The position numbers and the translations under genes were made by a program. The notes below the pieces were generated by a model that saw only the letters and a program-made list of their open reading frames with translations, made no database searches and was not told the origin of the DNA. From Paenibacillus sp. 19GGS1-52 (lineage in GTDB: Bacteria; Bacillota; Bacilli; Paenibacillales; Paenibacillaceae): 64,000 nucleotides of DNA. The stretch's first letter is position 1; every line of letters starts with the position of its first letter. The stretch lies in NCBI RefSeq assembly GCF_022369515.1, contig NZ_CP059724.1:3906001-3970000 (forward strand), written 5' to 3'. Below are positions 62,085 to 64,000 of this stretch, in pieces.

Positions 62085-62115
62085 CAAAAAAACACATCCG
62101 CAGTGCGGATGTGTT
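62085..62115 (-). terminator. Rho-independent terminator of the TetR-MFS unit
   Basis: AACACATCCGCA pairs with TGCGGATGTGTT (62091-62115, loop of one or two bases); seven T follow on the minus strand. Confidence 0.88.
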
Positions 62116-62140
62116 CTCGATCATGCATATAATTGCAGCA

Positions 62141-63607
62141 TTAATGCATGGAGCTTTGTGTTTTGTGGGAAACAATGACACGCTTAAGGAAGAAAGCAAC
62201 CACAAGGCCTACAATGGATACGATCATCCCAAAAATAAAGGCATTCTGCACACCATTGGTGAACGCAGACAACATATTGGCAGGGTCCTCAGGATCAGCT
62301 ACCCCCTTCAAAAAGCTGTTCGTTCCGGCAGTCATAATACTGACCGCCAGCGCGGTGCCAATCGCACCTGCAACCTGCTGTAGTGTATTCATAATTGCCG
62401 TTCCATCAGGATACAACTCCATTGGCAATTGATTAATTCCGTTCGTCTGAGCCGGCATGAAGATCATCGACACACCGATCATGAGCGCACTATGCAGTAC
62501 AATTACGAAAACAACTGTCGATGTAGCAGTGATGCTGGAGAAGAACCACAACGATACGGCAATAATGATCAGGCCTGGTATAACAAGCCATTTGGGACCA
62601 TATTTATCGAACAAACGTCCCATAAGCGGAGACATCAATCCGTTAATTAATCCGCCGGGCAGCAACAGTAACCCTGCCTTGAAAGCCGTATATCCTTGAC
62701 CCTGCTGGAGATACATGGGAAGAATCAGCATGGAGGACAGGATAACCATCATCGCGATAAAGACCATCACCACACCAACAACGAACATCGGGTATTTAAA
62801 AGCGCGCATATTAATCATGGGCTGCTTCATTGTCACCTGACGGAAGACAAACAACGCCAGTGCAACGACGCCTATGATAATGGGAATAATAACTTTAGGG
62901 GTTCCCCAGCCTTCAGTTCCACCCGCACTACTGAAACCATACACGATTCCGCCAAACCCCAAGGAAGAAAGTACAATGGAGAGCGCGTCGATTCTCGGCT
63001 TCGTCACCTTCGTGACATTTTGCATGAAGAGAATGCCGCATACCAGCGCAATCACAAGGAAAGGCAGCGACAGCCAGAATATCCAATGCCAGCTAAGACT
63101 CTCAATCAGCAGCCCGGCAATCGTCGGACCAATTGCTGGTGCAACCATGATAACCAGTCCGATTAAGCCCATGGCGGCGCCTCTTTTGGCAGGAGGTATA
63201 ATCACTAGAATGGTGTTAAACATCAGAGGCAGCAGCAATGCTGTTCCCATGGCCTGAACCACTCTTGCCGTCAGCAGAAACTCGAAATTCGGTGAGACAG
63301 CGGCCAGAAAAGTGCCTACTATAGAGAAACATAAGGCGGCAACAAATAACTGTCTCGTCGTGAACCATTGCAGCAGCAATCCTGATATCGGAACCAGAAT
63401 CCCTAGGGTGAGCAGATAGGCCGTAGTTAACCATTGTGCGGTGGACGGTGTAATCTGTAATACATTCATAAGATCAGATAATGCCACATTTAACGCCGTT
63501 TCACTGAACATTCCAATAAACCCTGCCAACAGTAAAGAGATTAGAATAGGAAGGGTTTTGAACTTTATTTCCTCGGTCTTTTGTTGTCCTTGTACGGTAG
63601 CATCCAC
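62141..63607 (-). CDS. DHA2-type MFS drug efflux transporter (second copy)
   Basis: 488 residues with 14 helices, of the EmrB/QacA group but only distantly similar to the pump at 57044. Helix 1 reads LLLAGFIGMFSETALNVALS, with Glu in place of Asp, as in LmrB/YhcA-like proteins; motif C is GPTIAGLLIESLSWHWIFWL. I start at the GTG at 63607, 8 nt behind AGGAGG. It follows a TetR gene by 46 bp. Confidence 0.92.
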   Translation of the reverse strand: MDATVQGQQKTEEIKFKTLPILISLLLAGFIGMFSETALNVALSDLMNVLQITPSTAQWLTTAYLLTLGILVPISGLLLQWFTTRQLFVAALCFSIVGTFLAAVSPNFEFLLTARVVQAMGTALLLPLMFNTILVIIPPAKRGAAMGLIGLVIMVAPAIGPTIAGLLIESLSWHWIFWLSLPFLVIALVCGILFMQNVTKVTKPRIDALSIVLSSLGFGGIVYGFSSAGGTEGWGTPKVIIPIIIGVVALALFVFRQVTMKQPMINMRAFKYPMFVVGVVMVFIAMMVILSSMLILPMYLQQGQGYTAFKAGLLLLPGGLINGLMSPLMGRLFDKYGPKWLVIPGLIIIAVSLWFFSSITATSTVVFVIVLHSALMIGVSMIFMPAQTNGINQLPMELYPDGTAIMNTLQQVAGAIGTALAVSIMTAGTNSFLKGVADPEDPANMLSAFTNGVQNAFIFGMIVSIVGLVVAFFLKRVIVSHKTQSSMH

Positions 63608-63653
63608 TCTAATATCCTCCTGAAAATGTGTTTTTTCTCTCTTTTCTCTCTGT

Positions 63654-64000
63654 CTAGCCCAGTAGAACAGGGATAAGCCTCGCTGCAGCCAGCAATGGCT
63701 GTTCATCCCGATAAGTCAGCGCCTGCAGCAGCGCCCCTTCAAATAAGGAGATCACAACGGAAGCCTTATCTGCAGCAGCCCCCTGCTCTTCGCCTGCATT
63801 CAATAGACTCTGCCTCACGACATCCTGCCAGTCTTTAAAGACAGCCTGACACGCAGTCCGTAGCTCCTCACTGATGCAAGACGTCTCTACTGCTAACCAG
63901 AAGCTGAACGGAACAACTCCCTTGAAGGAGGATTCTACAGCATCCTTGGCCATTCCCAGAATAAAATCCTTCATCGCTTCCACAATATTTGCGCTATTCT
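63654..64000 (-). CDS. TetR-family regulator, C-terminal part (cut by window edge)
   Basis: About 115 residues visible, open to the window edge: NSANIVEAMKDFILGMAKDA, then VPFSFWLAVETSCISEELRT and SVVISLFEGALLQALTYRD. This is a TetR_C ligand-binding domain; the DNA-binding half lies outside. It precedes the MFS pump in one operon and probably represses it. Confidence 0.75.
   Translation of the reverse strand, partial: NSANIVEAMKDFILGMAKDAVESSFKGVVPFSFWLAVETSCISEELRTACQAVFKDWQDVVRQSLLNAGEEQGAAADKASVVISLFEGALLQALTYRDEQPLLAAARLIPVLLG

Overview
The window reads as chromosomal DNA of a spore-forming, Gram-positive Firmicute, most likely Paenibacillus. It carries an alpha/beta-type small acid-soluble spore protein, a complete gerA-type germinant receptor operon, a DUF421/DUF1657 pair of the kind tied to spore genes, strong AGGAGG ribosome binding sites with many GTG and TTG starts, and plant-polysaccharide style sugar genes. 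The genus is inference from gene content. No rRNA, tRNA or CRISPR array was seen.

Layout. 1-1.6 kb: the 5' half of a group II intron (reverse transcriptase cut by the window edge) sitting directly behind the terminator of a bacteriohemerythrin gene. 1.6-6.4 kb: bacteriohemerythrin, a NADAR N-glycosidase, a frameshifted NUDIX/NrtR gene, a decayed MFS transporter, a TetR-SDR pair and a CDF cation exporter. 6.6-11.2 kb: a secreted PQQ-type beta-propeller, a ferritin and a GH3 lipoprotein ending in a structured intergenic element. 11.2-17 kb: a four-gene operon for an 854-residue exported protein with a MacAB-like ABC exporter. 17.3-20.4 kb: an AraC regulator divergent from a GH42 beta-galactosidase. 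20.5-24.9 kb: azlC and azlD, normally adjacent, are separated by about 3.3 kb holding a membrane-anchored Mrr-like nuclease, two small membrane proteins, a DUF6547-like protein and a nucleoside deaminase. 24.9-29.7 kb: a hydrolase lacking its catalytic His, a MerR regulator, and a MoxR/DUF58/DUF4129 operon. 29.8-33.6 kb: gerAA-gerAC-gerAB with a sigma-G-like promoter. 33.6-37.5 kb: an aldo/keto reductase, DUF421, DUF1657, a SASP, and a TetR-SMR efflux pair with an operator inside its promoter.

37.5-45.3 kb is a sugar-oxidation region: an isomerase/oxidoreductase operon divergent from an AraC regulator, and a LacI-oxidoreductase-ThuA-oxidoreductase operon; no transporter accompanies either. 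Between them a 620-bp gene-free stretch holds four TGTTGTA-type palindromes about 50 bp apart. 45.4-50 kb is a mobile-element scar: an ISL3-family element splits a RidA-family gene with an exact 8-bp target duplication, and an IS3-family element lies immediately beside it. 50-52.9 kb: an ABC exporter, a decayed P-loop kinase gene and a lipoprotein. 53-55 kb: an ECF sigma factor with its membrane anti-sigma factor. 55-57 kb: LysR and a DMT exporter, divergent. 57-64 kb: two DHA2-type MFS pumps, each with a TetR gene, flanking three secreted proteins including a VanX-like dipeptidase.

Several units look self-contained and locally regulated (TetR with pump or reductase, LysR with exporter, LacI or AraC with sugar genes, sigma with anti-sigma). 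The window also contains an unusual amount of decay for its size: four pseudogenes (NUDIX, MFS, RidA, TmrB-like kinase), one gene remnant and three mobile elements. Coordinates of starts were moved inward where a clear ribosome binding site supports it.
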